Source of the DNA: Pseudomonadota bacterium | GTDB taxonomy: Bacteria > Pseudomonadota > Alphaproteobacteria > Acetobacterales > Acetobacteraceae | NCBI GenBank assembly: GCA_021841985.1 | Contig: JAKCCP010000112.1 | Coordinates: forward strand, 1-32,757 | Direction of reading: 5' to 3' | Length of the DNA: 32,757 nucleotides | Shown: positions 8,514 to 17,982 of the stretch, one piece after another | Position numbering within the stretch: the stretch's first letter is position 1 | Layout: each line of letters begins with the position of its first letter | Notes under the pieces: generated by a model | What the model was told of the DNA's origin: nothing | The model's database searches: none | The model's input: only the letters and a program-made list of their open reading frames with translations | Position numbers and translations under genes: made by a program

Positions 8514-10697
8514 GTGGCCGGTGGAGGGGAAAAAGGTCTGCCGAGCCACGTCGAATTGCGCCGTTTCATCGCCGCGGCGCCGCGCCGTGTCGGCAAGCGC
8601 GAGATCAGCCGCGCCTTCGGCCTCGGCCCCGAGCATCGCGGCGCACTCCGCGCGTTGCTGCGTGAATTGGCCGAGGAGGGTGTGGTGGCGCCGGCCGGCG
8701 CCAGGCGGTTCGCCGCCAGCCAGCGCCTGCCCGAGACCATGATGGTCGAGGTCACCGGGCTCGACCGCGAGGGCGAGGCGCTGGCCCGGCCGCTCGATTG
8801 GCGGGGCGAGGGCCCGCCGCCCGCCATCCTGATGGAACCCGAGCCACGTGGCCGCGCGGCGCTCGCGCTCGGCGCGCGGGTGCTGGCGCGGCTTCGCCCG
8901 ATCGGCAATGGGCGCTACAAGGGCCGCACCCTGAAGCGGCTCGACGACCGGGTGGGGCGCATCCTCGGCGTCTTCCGCGCCGCTGTCGCCGATGCCCCCC
9001 GCCACCCCGATGCCGGGCGCATCGTGCCGGCCGATCGCCGGGCGCGCGCCGAATGGCGGGTGCCGCCGGGCGAGGCGGGCGGGGCCGAGCCCGGCGAGAT
9101 CGTCGAGGCGGTGCCGCTGCCCTCCGCCGGCTGGGGGCTCAAGCCGGCGCGCGTCATCGCCCGCCTCGGGCGGGAGGGCGAGGCGCGTTCGGTGAGCCGG
9201 CTTGTCCTCGCGCTGCACGACATTCCGCTCGATTTCTCCGCCGACGCGCTGGCCGAGGCGGCCGGCGCTCGCGCCACGGGGCTTTCTGGGCGGGAGGATC
9301 TGCGCGCCCTGCCGCTGGTCACCATCGACGGGGCGGACGCGCGGGATTTCGACGATGCCGTCCATGCCGAAGCGACGGCTGATGGGTTTCGGCTGATCGT
9401 CGCCATCGCCGATGTCGCGCACTATGTCCGCCCCGGCGCGGCGCTGGATCGTGACGCACGGCTGCGCGGCAACAGCGTCTATTTCCCCGACCGCGTGGTG
9501 CCGATGCTGCCCGAGGCGCTTTCCAATGGTTGGTGCAGCCTTCGCCCCGGCGAGGAGCGCGGCTGCCTGTTCGTCGAGATGCGCATCGATGGCGCGGGGC
9601 GCAAACACACCCATCGCTTCGGCCGTGGTCTGATGAAAAGTGCCGCCCGCCTCACCTATGAGGAGGTGCAGGCGGCGCACGAAGCCGGGGCGATGGCAGC
9701 GCTGCTCGACCCGCTCCATGGCGCCTTTCACGCCCTGCTGGCGGCGCGGCGGGCGCGCGGCACGCTCGATCTCGATCTCCCCGAGCAGCAGGTGGAACTC
9801 GACGCCACAGGCAAAATCCGCGCCATCCGCCCGCGCCCGCGCCTCGACAGCCACCGGCTGATCGAGGAGTTCATGGTGCTCGCCAATGTCGCCGCCGCCG
9901 AGGAGCTGGAGACCCGCCATGCCCCTTGCGTCTATCGCGTCCATGCCCCGCCATCGCCGGAAAAACTCGCCACTCTCCGCGAGCTGCTGGCGAGCTTCGA
10001 TATTTCGCTGCCGCCGGGGGATCGGCTGCATCCGCGCGATCTCGACGCCGTGCTGCGCCGTGTTGCCGGCCGCACCGAGGCGCCGCTGGTCAATGAAATG
10101 ATCCTGCGCAGCCAGTCCCAGGCGGCCTATAGCCCCGACAATATCGGCCATTTTGGCTTAGGTCTCGCGCGCTACGCGCATTTCACCAGCCCGATCCGCC
10201 GCTATGCCGACCTCCTGATCCATCGCGCGCTGATTGCGGCCTGCCGGCTCGGCCCCGGTGGGCTCGGGGGCGCGGACGGGCTGGAAGAGACCGCGGCGCA
10301 CATTACCCTGACCGAGCGCCGCGCGGCGAGCGCCGAGCGCGCCGCGATCGAGCGCTATCTCGCGGCTTTCCTTGCCGAGCGGGTGGGAGAAAATTTCGCC
10401 GCGCGCATTTCCGGCGTGACGCGGGCGGTGATTTTCGTCACACTACCGACAATTGGCGCGAGTGGAATCGTGCCGCTCTCTTCCTTGCCCGATGATGAGT
10501 GGATGTTCGATCAGGATCAGCAAATGCTTTCCGGGCGGCGGAGCCGTGTGAGCTATCGCCTGGCGCAGACCGTCGAGGTGCGCCTGATGGAGGCTAATCC
10601 GCTCACCGGCGGGCTGGTCTTTCACCTTTTCCAACCTGCGCCACCGCGGCCTGGCCCGGCGCGTGGCCGGCGGAGCACCAAGCTCCACCGCCCGTGA
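8514..10697 (+). CDS. rnr: Ribonuclease R
   Basis: Processive 3'-5' exoribonuclease of the RNB (RNase II/R) family that degrades structured RNA. It has 727 residues from a GTG two bases after the topA stop. An N-terminal winged-helix-like region (VELRRFIAAAPRRVGKREISRAFG) is followed by cold-shock-like segments and the RNB catalytic domain, with the metal-binding cluster RDFDDAV at residues 277-283 and TSPIRRYADLLIHR near residue 560. A C-terminal S1 domain (about 620-710) follows. The Lys-rich tail of the E. coli protein is short here (RGRRSTKLHRP). The GTG-start peptidase frame overlaps the stop (GTGA). The topA-rnr pairing is typical of alphaproteobacteria, and a single message with topA seems likely. 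Confidence 0.96.
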   Translation: MAGGGEKGLPSHVELRRFIAAAPRRVGKREISRAFGLGPEHRGALRALLRELAEEGVVAPAGARRFAASQRLPETMMVEVTGLDREGEALARPLDWRGEGPPPAILMEPEPRGRAALALGARVLARLRPIGNGRYKGRTLKRLDDRVGRILGVFRAAVADAPRHPDAGRIVPADRRARAEWRVPPGEAGGAEPGEIVEAVPLPSAGWGLKPARVIARLGREGEARSVSRLVLALHDIPLDFSADALAEAAGARATGLSGREDLRALPLVTIDGADARDFDDAVHAEATADGFRLIVAIADVAHYVRPGAALDRDARLRGNSVYFPDRVVPMLPEALSNGWCSLRPGEERGCLFVEMRIDGAGRKHTHRFGRGLMKSAARLTYEEVQAAHEAGAMAALLDPLHGAFHALLAARRARGTLDLDLPEQQVELDATGKIRAIRPRPRLDSHRLIEEFMVLANVAAAEELETRHAPCVYRVHAPPSPEKLATLRELLASFDISLPPGDRLHPRDLDAVLRRVAGRTEAPLVNEMILRSQSQAAYSPDNIGHFGLGLARYAHFTSPIRRYADLLIHRALIAACRLGPGGLGGADGLEETAAHITLTERRAASAERAAIERYLAAFLAERVGENFAARISGVTRAVIFVTLPTIGASGIVPLSSLPDDEWMFDQDQQMLSGRRSRVSYRLAQTVEVRLMEANPLTGGLVFHLFQPAPPRPGPARGRRSTKLHRP

Positions 10698-12220
10698 GAC
10701 ACGCCGGTTTTTTCCTGTTCGCGCTGCTGCTCACGGCCCCCTTCGCGGGGGCGGCCGAAACTCTCGATTTTCCCACGCCCCTGGTGGCTCAGGTGTTTGC
10801 CACCGCCTATGGCTTCATGGCGCCGCGCACGCTGGAGGCGATCCCGATCCCGCGCCTGGCACTCTGGGCGCTGCGCGGTCTGGCGGTGATGGACCCGGCG
10901 CTGATGCCCGAACGCCAGGCCGACCAGGTGGTGCTGCGTGGCGCCGATCGCGAGCTGCTGCGCCGTCCCGCCCCGGGGCCGGATGACGCCGACGGCTGGG
11001 GCATGGTCACGGCGGAGTTCGCGGCGGCGGGCTGGGGGGCCTCGGCCACGGTGCGGCGGGCCGGGCCGCAAGGCGTCATTCGTGGCCTGTTCGATGAATT
11101 GTTCAATCACCTCGATCCCTATTCCCGCTATGCCGCGCCGGGCGAGACCGAGATCGACCGCCAGGGACGCCGCGCCGATGGCGGCGTCGGGCTGATCCTC
11201 GGCCAGCGCGGGGCGCGGGTGGTCATTGATGCGGTGCAACCCGACAGCCCCGCCGCCGCCGCCGGGCTGCGTCCGGGCGAGACGCTCCTCGCCATCGATC
11301 GCACCCCGCTCGGGATGGCCGATGCGGTGAGCACCGCGGCGTTGCTTGCGGGGCCACCCGCGACCCATGTCCGGCTCGAACTGCGCGGCCATGACGGGCG
11401 GCGGCTGCGGGTCGATCTGCTACGCGGGCTGGTGCCGCCACAGAGCGTGTTCGCAAGCCCCCTCGACGGTCTCCTGATCCTGCGTCTCACCGGGTTCCAG
11501 CGTGGCACCGGCCAGCAATTCGACGCCGCGCTCAAGGCAGCCTTCGCCCGCCATGTCCCGCCGCGCGGGCTGGTGCTCGATCTGCGCGGCAATCGCGGCG
11601 GTTTGCTACAACAGGCGGTCGCGGTGGTGGGCGGCCTGCTCGGCAGCGGTCTCGTCGCCATCACGGCCGGGCGCGACCCCTAGGCCAACCGGGTGCTCCA
11701 GGCCGACGCCGAGGCGCGCGCCGACGACCTCCCTGTGGTGGTGCTGGTCGATGGCCGCTCGGCGAGCGCTGCCGAAATCACCGCCGCCGCCCTCGCCGAT
11801 AACCGCCGCGCCGTGGTAATCGGCAGCGCGACCCTCGGCAAGGGGCTGATCCAGACGGTGACGCCGCTGCCCGATGGCGGCGAGCTGTTTGTCACCTGGA
11901 GCCGTGTGCTCGCCCCGCTCGGCTGGCCGATCCAGGATCTCGGCGTGCTGCCGCAGATCTGCACCAGTCTCGGCGCCGACACCTTGCAGCAGGAATTGGA
12001 GACGCTGGCAAAGGGCGACCGGCCGCTGGCCGCGGCGCTGGCGCGGCACCGCACGGCGCGGCCACCGCTGCCCGCGGCCATGGTGCTCGAAATCCGCGAC
12101 GCCTGCCCGGCCGCGATCGGCACCGATCTCGATCTGCAAGGAGCACGCTTCCTGATCGACCACCCGGACAGCTACGCCAACGCCCTCCTGCCGCCGCAGT
12201 TTCTCCCCGCCGCGCCGTGA
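10694..12220 (+). pseudogene. S41 (C-terminal processing) peptidase interrupted by an in-frame TAG
   Basis: The frame starts at a GTG overlapping the rnr stop and begins with a signal peptide (FFLFALLLTAPFAGAAE). A PDZ-like domain (about residues 155-235, with SPAAAAGLRPGETLLAID) and an S41 protease domain follow. At 11681-11683 codon 330 is TAG. The same frame continues without further stops to the TGA at 12218-12220, and still reads as good family sequence. The predicted catalytic Ser358 (DGRSASAAE) and Lys383 (TLGKG) are 25 residues apart, as in Prc/CtpA, and both lie after the TAG. A product ending at 11680 would therefore be an inactive signal peptide-PDZ fragment. Possible explanations are a recent nonsense mutation (one base change from CAG, GAG, AAG, TGG and others), a sequencing error, or amber readthrough. 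The lack of other damage argues for a recent event or an error. The substrate is unknown. Confidence 0.75.
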
Positions 12221-12232
12221 GGCAAGATAAGG

Positions 12233-12319
12233 CCAGGGACAGAAGTCCCTGGACCCTTTCACGTAGAGGGTTGGGGGTCTGGGGACTCAGGCCCCAGCGG
12301 GTCGAGGGCAGAGCCCTCG
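12233..12319. repeat. Cluster of three perfect hairpins between convergent genes (REP-like; possible terminator)
   Basis: The 101-bp gap between the S41 frame (+) and rpmB (-) is almost filled by three palindromes. They are CCAGGGAC/GTCCCTGG (12233-12240 and 12245-12252, AGAA loop), CTGGGG/CCCCAG (12279-12284 and 12292-12297) and CGAGGGC/GCCCTCG (12303-12309 and 12313-12319, AGA loop). None is followed by a real T-tract on either strand, so classic intrinsic termination is doubtful. Position between converging genes and GC-rich stems suggest a repetitive intergenic palindrome that may block readthrough or stabilise 3' ends. Confidence 0.7.
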
Positions 12320-12321
12320 CC

Positions 12322-12636
12322 TTACCGCGACTGCGGCGCGGCGGCGGTCTCGCGGCGGGTGCGGGCGCGGAGGATACGGCGTTTCAGGGTGCGTGCCTCG
12401 GGCGACAGCTTGCGCGTCGGGGCGGTGAGCAGGAAGGCATCGAGGCCGCCATTATGCTCGATGCTGCGCAGCGCCCGCGTCGTCACCCGGAGCGCCGTGG
12501 GCATGCCGAGAATGTCGGAAAGCAGCGAGGCCTCCTGTAGGTTGGGCAGGAAGCGGCGGCGGGTTTTGTTATTGGCGTGGCTGACGTTATTGCCCGTCAT
12601 GATGGTCTTGCCGGTGATCTGGCAGCGGCGGGACAT
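12322..12636 (-). CDS. rpmB: 50S ribosomal protein L28
   Basis: Component of the large ribosomal subunit, 104 residues, a normal alphaproteobacterial size. The N-terminus [20 protein letters not shown] followed by [13 protein letters not shown] is the L28 signature, and the protein is strongly basic towards its C-terminus ([15 protein letters not shown]). The zinc-binding Cys pairs of some L28 proteins are absent apart from Cys5. The ATG is preceded by AAGGAAGAGATCG, a strong ribosome-binding site, and by a sigma70-like promoter about 60-90 bp upstream. It is monocistronic, converging on the S41 frame and diverging from pepN. Confidence 0.97.
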   Translation of the reverse strand: MSRRCQITGKTIMTGNNVSHANNKTRRRFLPNLQEASLLSDILGMPTALRVTTRALRSIEHNGGLDAFLLTAPTRKLSPEARTLKRRILRARTRRETAAAPQSR

Positions 12637-12698
12637 CGATCTCTTCCTTAAGCTTGTCGGGCGCCGAAGCGGCGTATCCGGAAAATGGGCGCGGGGGG

Positions 12699-12727
12699 CT
12701 TATGGCCAAAGCGTGGCGCAGCGTCAA
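12699..12727 (-). promoter_or_regulatory. Predicted housekeeping promoter of rpmB
   Basis: On the - strand, TTGACG (12727-12722) and CATAAG (12704-12699) are separated by exactly 17 bp. This matches the -35 consensus at 5 of 6 positions and the -10 at 4 of 6. The transcript would start near 12692, leaving a leader of about 55 nt before the rpmB ATG. Strength and position suit a ribosomal protein gene; it is a motif-based prediction. Confidence 0.6.
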
Positions 12728-12815
12728 TGGGCCATGGAAAATTGCCTTGCCGGTGGCAAATCCCTCATGATGGCCTGGCACGCGCGCCCTGCGGCGCGCC
12801 ATCCGAGGAGCGGGT

Positions 12816-15452
12816 ATGAGCGACGCTGCGGTTCATCGCGGGGACTACCGCCCGCCGGCTTTCCTGGTCGATGAGGTTGATCTGCTCTTCCGGCTGGAGC
12901 CCGACGCCACCCTGGTGACGGCGCAGCTGAGATTGCGGCGCAATCCGGCGGGCGAGGCCGCTCTGCCGCTCCGCCTCGATGGCGAGGCGATCGAACTCGT
13001 GGCCTTGCGGCTTGACGGCGCGCCGCTCGATCCGGCGCGCTATCGGGTGGATGCCACTGGCCTCACCCTGTTCGATCCGCCGGCGGCGTTCGCCCTCGAA
13101 ATCGTCACCCGGCTCGACCCGGCGGCCAATACCGCGCTTTCGGGTCTTTATGTCTCGGGCGGCAATTTCTATACGCAGTGCGAAGCCGAGGGGTTTCGCC
13201 GCATCACCTTCTTCCCTGACCGCCCCGATGTCATGGCGCGCTACACCACCACCCTGCTCGCCGATCGCGCGCGCTTCCCGGTGCTGCTCTCGAACGGCAA
13301 CTGCGTCGATCAGGGCGCGGCCGAGGGCGGGCGGCACTGGGTCAAGTGGCACGACCCGCACCCCAAACCCTGCTATCTCTTCGCCGTGGTGGCTGGCGAC
13401 CTGGTTGCCGTGCGTGATCATTTCGTCACGTGTTCCGGCCGCCGGGTGGCGCTCGCGATCTGGGTGCGGCGCGGCGATGAAGACAAATGCGGCCATGCCA
13501 TGCATTGCCTCAAGACCGCGATGGCCTGGGATGAGCGCGTCTTCGGGCGCGAATATGATCTCGACGTGTTCAACATCGCCGCGGTGTCGGATTTCAACAT
13601 GGGGGCAATGGAGAACAAGGGGCTCAATATTTTCAACACGCGCTATGTGCTGGCGCGGCCCGATACCGCAAGCGATACCGACTATCGCGGTATCGAAACG
13701 GTGATTTCGCATGAATATTTCCATAACTGGACCGGCAACCGCATCACCTGCCGCGACTGGTTCCAGCTTTCGCTCAAGGAGGGCCTGACGGTCTTCCGCG
13801 ACCAGGAATTCTCCGCCGATCAGGGCTCGCGCGCGGTGCAGCGGATTGCCGATGTCCGCCGCCTGCGCGCGGCGCAATTTTCCGAGGATGCCGGCCCGCT
13901 CGCCCATCCGGTGCGCCCCGACTCCTATCAGAAGATCGATAATTTCTACACCGCGACGGTCTATCAGAAGGGCGCCGAACTGGTGCGGATGATCCACACC
14001 CGGCTCGGCGCCGCCGGCTTCCGCGCCGGGATGGACCGCTATTTCGCGCAATGCGACAACCAGGCGGTGACGATCGAGGATTTTCTCGAAGCAATCGGCG
14101 CAGGCGCGGGGGTCGATCTCACGCCATTCCTGAAGTGGTATGAAGAGGCCGGCACGCCCGAGATCACCGCCGAGGAAAGCTATGACGCGGCGTCCCGGAG
14201 CTTCACGCTGCGGCTCCGCCAGTACATCCCGCCGACGCCGGGGCAGGCCGAAAAAGCGCCGCTGCCGATCCCGATCCGCTGTGGCCTGCTCGACGCCGAA
14301 ACCGGGCAGCCTTTGGCGCTTTGCCTTGCCGGCGAGGCGGCGAGCCTGGAGCGCGTTCTGCTGCTCGACGAGGCCGAGCAGGAATGGCGCTTCACCGGGC
14401 TGGCGCGCCGGCCGGTGCCGGCGCTGCTGCGCGGGTTTTCGGCGCCGGTGAAGCTGCGCGGGCAGGATCGCGCGCGGCTGCGCTTCCTCGCGACCCACGA
14501 TCCCGACCCCTTCCTGCGCTGGGACTGCCTGCAGCGTGACGCGACCGAAACCCTGCTGGAAGCCGCCGCCGCCTGGCGCTCGGGCAGCAATCTCGGCCTC
14601 GATGCGGGGCTGATCGCGGCCTTCGCGGCGCAGCTCGAACAGGCCGAGGCCGATCCCGCCTTCGCCGCCGAAGCCTTGACCTTGCCCTCCGAGACGCAGC
14701 TCGGCGGGGAAATGGCGGAGATCGATGTCGAGGCGCTGCACGCCGCGCGCGAGGCGGCGCGCGTCGCGATCGGCCGGGCGCTCGCGGTGCCGCTGGCGGC
14801 GACCTATGAGCGCTTGCGGGCGACGGCGACGGCGGCGCTCGATGGCCACGCGATGGGCCAGCGGGCGCTCAAGAATGTCTGTCTCTCCTACCTCGTGGCC
14901 GCCGAGGGCGACCGCGCGATCGGGCGCGCCATGACGCAGTTTGACACCGCCCCCACCATGACCGACCGCCTCGCCGCCCTCACCTTGCTCGCCACGACCG
15001 AGACCGCCGCGCGGGAGGCGGCGCTGGCGCGGTTTTACGAGACATGGCGTGGCGATGATCTGGTGCTCGACAAATGGTTCGCGATCCAGGCCGGGGTTGC
15101 CGCCGCCACCACGCTGGGGCGCGTCCAGGCGCTCGCCCGTCATGCCGATTTCACGCTCCGCAATCCCAACCGGGTGCGCGCGCTCATCGGCACTTTTTCG
15201 CAGGCCAATCCGCTGGCCTTCCACGACCCATCAGGGGCGGGTTACGAGCTTTTGGCCAGGACCGTGATCGCGCTGGACGCCGCCAATCCGCAGCTCGCCT
15301 CCCGTCTCGTCACCGCGTTCGGGCTGTGGCGGCGTTTTCCCGAGGCGCGGCGGGGGATGATGCAGGAAACCCTCGCCACGCTCGCGCGTCACCCCGGTCT
15401 CAGCGCGAATACCGGGGAGATGGTAAGGAAAATGTTCACGGCGGCGGGCTAG
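12816..15452 (+). CDS. pepN: Aminopeptidase N (M1 family)
   Basis: Cytosolic zinc metallopeptidase that removes N-terminal residues during peptide turnover, 878 residues, the usual PepN size. The substrate-anchoring GAMEN motif is at residues 263-267. The zinc site HExxH is HEYFH (His299, Glu300, His303), with the third ligand Glu322 in LKEGLT. The N-terminal beta-domain (RGDYRPPAFLVDEVDLLFRLEP) and the long helical C-terminal domain (DUF3458 type, from about residue 450) are complete. An ATG with GAGGAGCGGGT just upstream is the start. It is transcribed away from rpmB; I see no convincing -35/-10 pair of its own in the 179-bp divergent region. Confidence 0.97.
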   Translation: MSDAAVHRGDYRPPAFLVDEVDLLFRLEPDATLVTAQLRLRRNPAGEAALPLRLDGEAIELVALRLDGAPLDPARYRVDATGLTLFDPPAAFALEIVTRLDPAANTALSGLYVSGGNFYTQCEAEGFRRITFFPDRPDVMARYTTTLLADRARFPVLLSNGNCVDQGAAEGGRHWVKWHDPHPKPCYLFAVVAGDLVAVRDHFVTCSGRRVALAIWVRRGDEDKCGHAMHCLKTAMAWDERVFGREYDLDVFNIAAVSDFNMGAMENKGLNIFNTRYVLARPDTASDTDYRGIETVISHEYFHNWTGNRITCRDWFQLSLKEGLTVFRDQEFSADQGSRAVQRIADVRRLRAAQFSEDAGPLAHPVRPDSYQKIDNFYTATVYQKGAELVRMIHTRLGAAGFRAGMDRYFAQCDNQAVTIEDFLEAIGAGAGVDLTPFLKWYEEAGTPEITAEESYDAASRSFTLRLRQYIPPTPGQAEKAPLPIPIRCGLLDAETGQPLALCLAGEAASLERVLLLDEAEQEWRFTGLARRPVPALLRGFSAPVKLRGQDRARLRFLATHDPDPFLRWDCLQRDATETLLEAAAAWRSGSNLGLDAGLIAAFAAQLEQAEADPAFAAEALTLPSETQLGGEMAEIDVEALHAAREAARVAIGRALAVPLAATYERLRATATAALDGHAMGQRALKNVCLSYLVAAEGDRAIGRAMTQFDTAPTMTDRLAALTLLATTETAAREAALARFYETWRGDDLVLDKWFAIQAGVAAATTLGRVQALARHADFTLRNPNRVRALIGTFSQANPLAFHDPSGAGYELLARTVIALDAANPQLASRLVTAFGLWRRFPEARRGMMQETLATLARHPGLSANTGEMVRKMFTAAG

Positions 15453-15542
15453 CCGGGCGTCCGTAAACAATCCTTAGGTATTTTTCGATAGTTCGATTTT
15501 ACCCCGGTTTCAGGCGATCGTGCCGCGGGGACAAGTGATGCG

Positions 15543-17492
15543 ATGGCGAGTGGAATGCGCATGGACTGGCTTGCTCTCCGGCGATCTGGCAGCAGCGTTG
15601 TCATTTATGGCCTGATCGTCTGGGCCGTTCTGGCACTGTCCGCGGAGCAGGTGGGGTCCTCGGGATGGGCGGGGTTTGCGTCGCATGGCGGCTCGCCTCT
15701 CGCCATGATCTGGCCGGCCGGGGGTTTTTTGCTGGCGCGCCTGCTCAACGTGCAGCGGCGCGAGGCGGTGCTCACCCTGATCGCCACGAGCCTGGTGAAA
15801 TGGGGTCTCCATCGAGCCTATGGGCTGGATTGGCTCGGGGCTTTCGTCATTTCCGGGCTCGCCGCAGCCGAAATCGGCCTCGCCGCCGTCCTGCTGCGGC
15901 TGCGCCTGCGCATCCGACCCGACCCGACGCGGCCCGGCGCCCTGGCCCTTGTGCTTACCGCAAGCCTGATCGCGGCCGGTTTCAGCGCCCTCTTCGCCGC
16001 CGAATTTCTCTATTTTCTCAAGGATGTGTCGTTCCGCGCGCTGCTCCTTGACTGGTTTGCCTCCGGCATGATGGGCTTCGTGGTCGTCACCCCGGCGGTG
16101 CTGGCCTTCTGCCGCTCGGAATCAGGGGAGCGGAAGCTTCTTGCCGCCCGCAATCTGCTGGTGTTCCTGCCGCCGGCTTTCACCCTGTTCCTGCTGCTTG
16201 CCAACCCGACGATGAGCGGATTGCTGTTCCTGATTTTCCCGCCCCTGCTGCTGATCGCCAACCTGCTGGATTTCAACGCCACGGCGCTCTCGCTCATTCT
16301 CACCATCACCGTGATTTGCGGGGTGAGTTTTTCCGGGCATGGCCCGCTCGAACACCAGGTGGCGGCGGGCCTGCTCTCGCGTCATGTCGAATTCCATCTG
16401 CTGCAACTCTTTCTTCTGGCGCTTGCCGTGACCGTCTATTTCCGCGCCGCCAATCAGGCGCAGATGGTCCGGCTGCGGGGGCTGCTGGCCGAGCGGGTGC
16501 GGCGTTTCCGCGACAGCGAGCGGCGCTATCGGGCGCTCGCCGAAAATTCGCGCGACATCATCTTTCGCATCAGCCCAGACGGGCGGCGGCTCTATGTCTC
16601 GCCGGCGGTGACCGAGATGCTCGGTTGGTCGGTCGGCGAACAGCTCGGCCAGGATTGGCGCCGCGACGTCCACCCCGCGGACTGGCCCGCGGTCCGCGTC
16701 GCCCTGAAACTGCTCCAGGCCGGCAATGACCATACCGTCTTCACCTATCGCCGCCGGCGCAAGGATGGCAGCTATCTCTGGGTCGAGACCCGGGTGCGGG
16801 CGGTGCGCGAGCGCGCCGGCGGGCGGGCGGTGGAGTTTGTCGCGACCACCCGCGACGTCTCGGTCCAGAAAGAGGCGGAGGAAAAACTCAACGCCGCCAA
16901 TGCCGAGCTTGCCGCCCTCGCCGCGACCGATGGCCTGACCGGCATTCCCAATCGCCGCGCCTTCGATGCCACAATCGAGACCGAGTGGCGGCGCGCCCAG
17001 CGCGAGGGAACACCGCTCGCTTTGCTCATGATCGATGTCGATCATTTCAAGATCTTCAACGATTTCTACGGCCATCTCCAGGGCGATGAGTGTCTCAAGC
17101 GGCTCGCCACGACCATCCGCGCGGCGATGCATCGCGGTGGCGATTTCGCCGCCCGCTTCGGTGGCGAGGAATTCACCGTGCTGCTGCCCGCGACCTCGGC
17201 CGCGGGCGCGCTGGAGGTAGCGGAACGCATCCACGACGCGGTGCGCGATCTTGGAATAACGCATGAACTGGTGGCGGCCGGGCAGGTGACGCTCAGCATC
17301 GGCGTCGCCATCCAGGCGCAACGCCGCTACGGAGATGTCGCGACCTTGCTCGCCGGTGCCGACTCGGCGCTTTACGCCGCCAAGCGACGGGGACGCAATT
17401 GCACCTTCATCGTCTCCGGACCGGGAACGGTCGCGGTGGCGGCCGAACTGCCGGGCATGGCCCTCGGTCAGAGCACGGCGAACACCCGATAG
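15543..17492 (+). CDS. Membrane diguanylate cyclase, MASE1-PAS-GGDEF
   Basis: Predicted to make cyclic di-GMP from two GTP at the inner membrane. It has 649 residues. Residues about 10-310 contain seven or eight hydrophobic segments with MASE1 features (MIWPAGGFLLARL, then DWFASGMMGFVVVTPAVL). A PAS fold with C-terminal PAC follows (about 328-450, RYRALAENSRDIIFRISPDG to VEFVATTRDVS). A short linker leads to the GGDEF domain from about 460 (ATDGLTGIPNRRAFD). The active site is GGEEF at 540-544. RGGD at 531-534, five residues before it, is a canonical product-inhibition I-site, so feedback by c-di-GMP is expected. There is no EAL or HD-GYP domain. The ATG at 15543 follows GGGGACAAG. The 90 bp upstream show no clear promoter. 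The 3' end overlaps the convergent DUF3237 gene by 25 bp. The sensed signal is unknown. Confidence 0.92.
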   Translation: MASGMRMDWLALRRSGSSVVIYGLIVWAVLALSAEQVGSSGWAGFASHGGSPLAMIWPAGGFLLARLLNVQRREAVLTLIATSLVKWGLHRAYGLDWLGAFVISGLAAAEIGLAAVLLRLRLRIRPDPTRPGALALVLTASLIAAGFSALFAAEFLYFLKDVSFRALLLDWFASGMMGFVVVTPAVLAFCRSESGERKLLAARNLLVFLPPAFTLFLLLANPTMSGLLFLIFPPLLLIANLLDFNATALSLILTITVICGVSFSGHGPLEHQVAAGLLSRHVEFHLLQLFLLALAVTVYFRAANQAQMVRLRGLLAERVRRFRDSERRYRALAENSRDIIFRISPDGRRLYVSPAVTEMLGWSVGEQLGQDWRRDVHPADWPAVRVALKLLQAGNDHTVFTYRRRRKDGSYLWVETRVRAVRERAGGRAVEFVATTRDVSVQKEAEEKLNAANAELAALAATDGLTGIPNRRAFDATIETEWRRAQREGTPLALLMIDVDHFKIFNDFYGHLQGDECLKRLATTIRAAMHRGGDFAARFGGEEFTVLLPATSAAGALEVAERIHDAVRDLGITHELVAAGQVTLSIGVAIQAQRRYGDVATLLAGADSALYAAKRRGRNCTFIVSGPGTVAVAAELPGMALGQSTANTR

Positions 17493-17941
17493 ACCGGCCC
17501 GCTCGGCGGGCGGCGGCCGATGCCGATGGCGAGCAGATCATTGAGCCATGAATAGCGCGCTGCCCCGGTCTCGAAGGTGAGGGCGGTACGGAAATAATAG
17601 GCCGCCGGATCGACCTCCGCGCCCGCGGCAAGCCGCGCCATGACCTCTGCGGGGCCGCTGCGCAGGCCGCGATACTGGGCATAGATCGCCGCGCCATCGT
17701 CGGTCTCGAGCACGATCCGCACATCGAGCCGGGTGCGCCCTCCCATGTACCCCTGGGAGGGCTCGATGAGCAGCGCGTCCTCGCCGATCGGCAACACCTT
17801 GCCGTTGAGACGCGGGCCGGAAAACACCCCGCCTAGGATCGGCACCACGCGCCGCTCGCCCCCGGTGACCGCGCCGATCACCGCCGGCGCGCCGACCGCG
17901 AGCGCGATCTCGAACAGATATTCCGTAGCGATTTTATCCAC
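17468..17941 (-). CDS. DUF3237 family protein
   Basis: Cytosolic protein of 157 residues with the DUF3237 (UPF0311) pattern: an N-terminal EYLFEIALAVGAP, a central GPRLNGKVLPIGEDALL and a C-terminal YYFRTALTFETGAARYSWLND. No signal peptide or membrane segment is visible. The family has no settled biochemical role; members fold as small beta-barrels and often lie near catabolic genes. The gene is divergent from the branched-chain acyl-CoA operon and converges on the cyclase gene, overlapping its last 25 bp, so the two mRNAs would be antisense at their 3' ends. Assignment to the family is confident; function is unknown. Confidence 0.85.
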   Translation of the reverse strand: MDKIATEYLFEIALAVGAPAVIGAVTGGERRVVPILGGVFSGPRLNGKVLPIGEDALLIEPSQGYMGGRTRLDVRIVLETDDGAAIYAQYRGLRSGPAEVMARLAAGAEVDPAAYYFRTALTFETGAARYSWLNDLLAIGIGRRPPSGPVYRVFAVL

Positions 17942-17982
17942 GCTTGCCTCCCGTTGGCCCGAAAGGCAGATTGAACCGCCCG

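Noticed and set aside
8205..10151. Antisense open frame of 648 codons opposite topA/rnr
   Set aside because: It straddles two well-supported genes and its composition is that of a reversed coding strand.
12217..12540. Possible small + strand gene running through the hairpin cluster into rpmB antisense
   Set aside because: It crosses three palindromes and lies opposite a ribosomal protein gene; no family resemblance.
12765..15224. Antisense open frame of 819 codons opposite pepN
   Set aside because: It mirrors pepN almost end to end. Stop-free antisense frames are expected at this GC content; no motif or ribosome site was seen.
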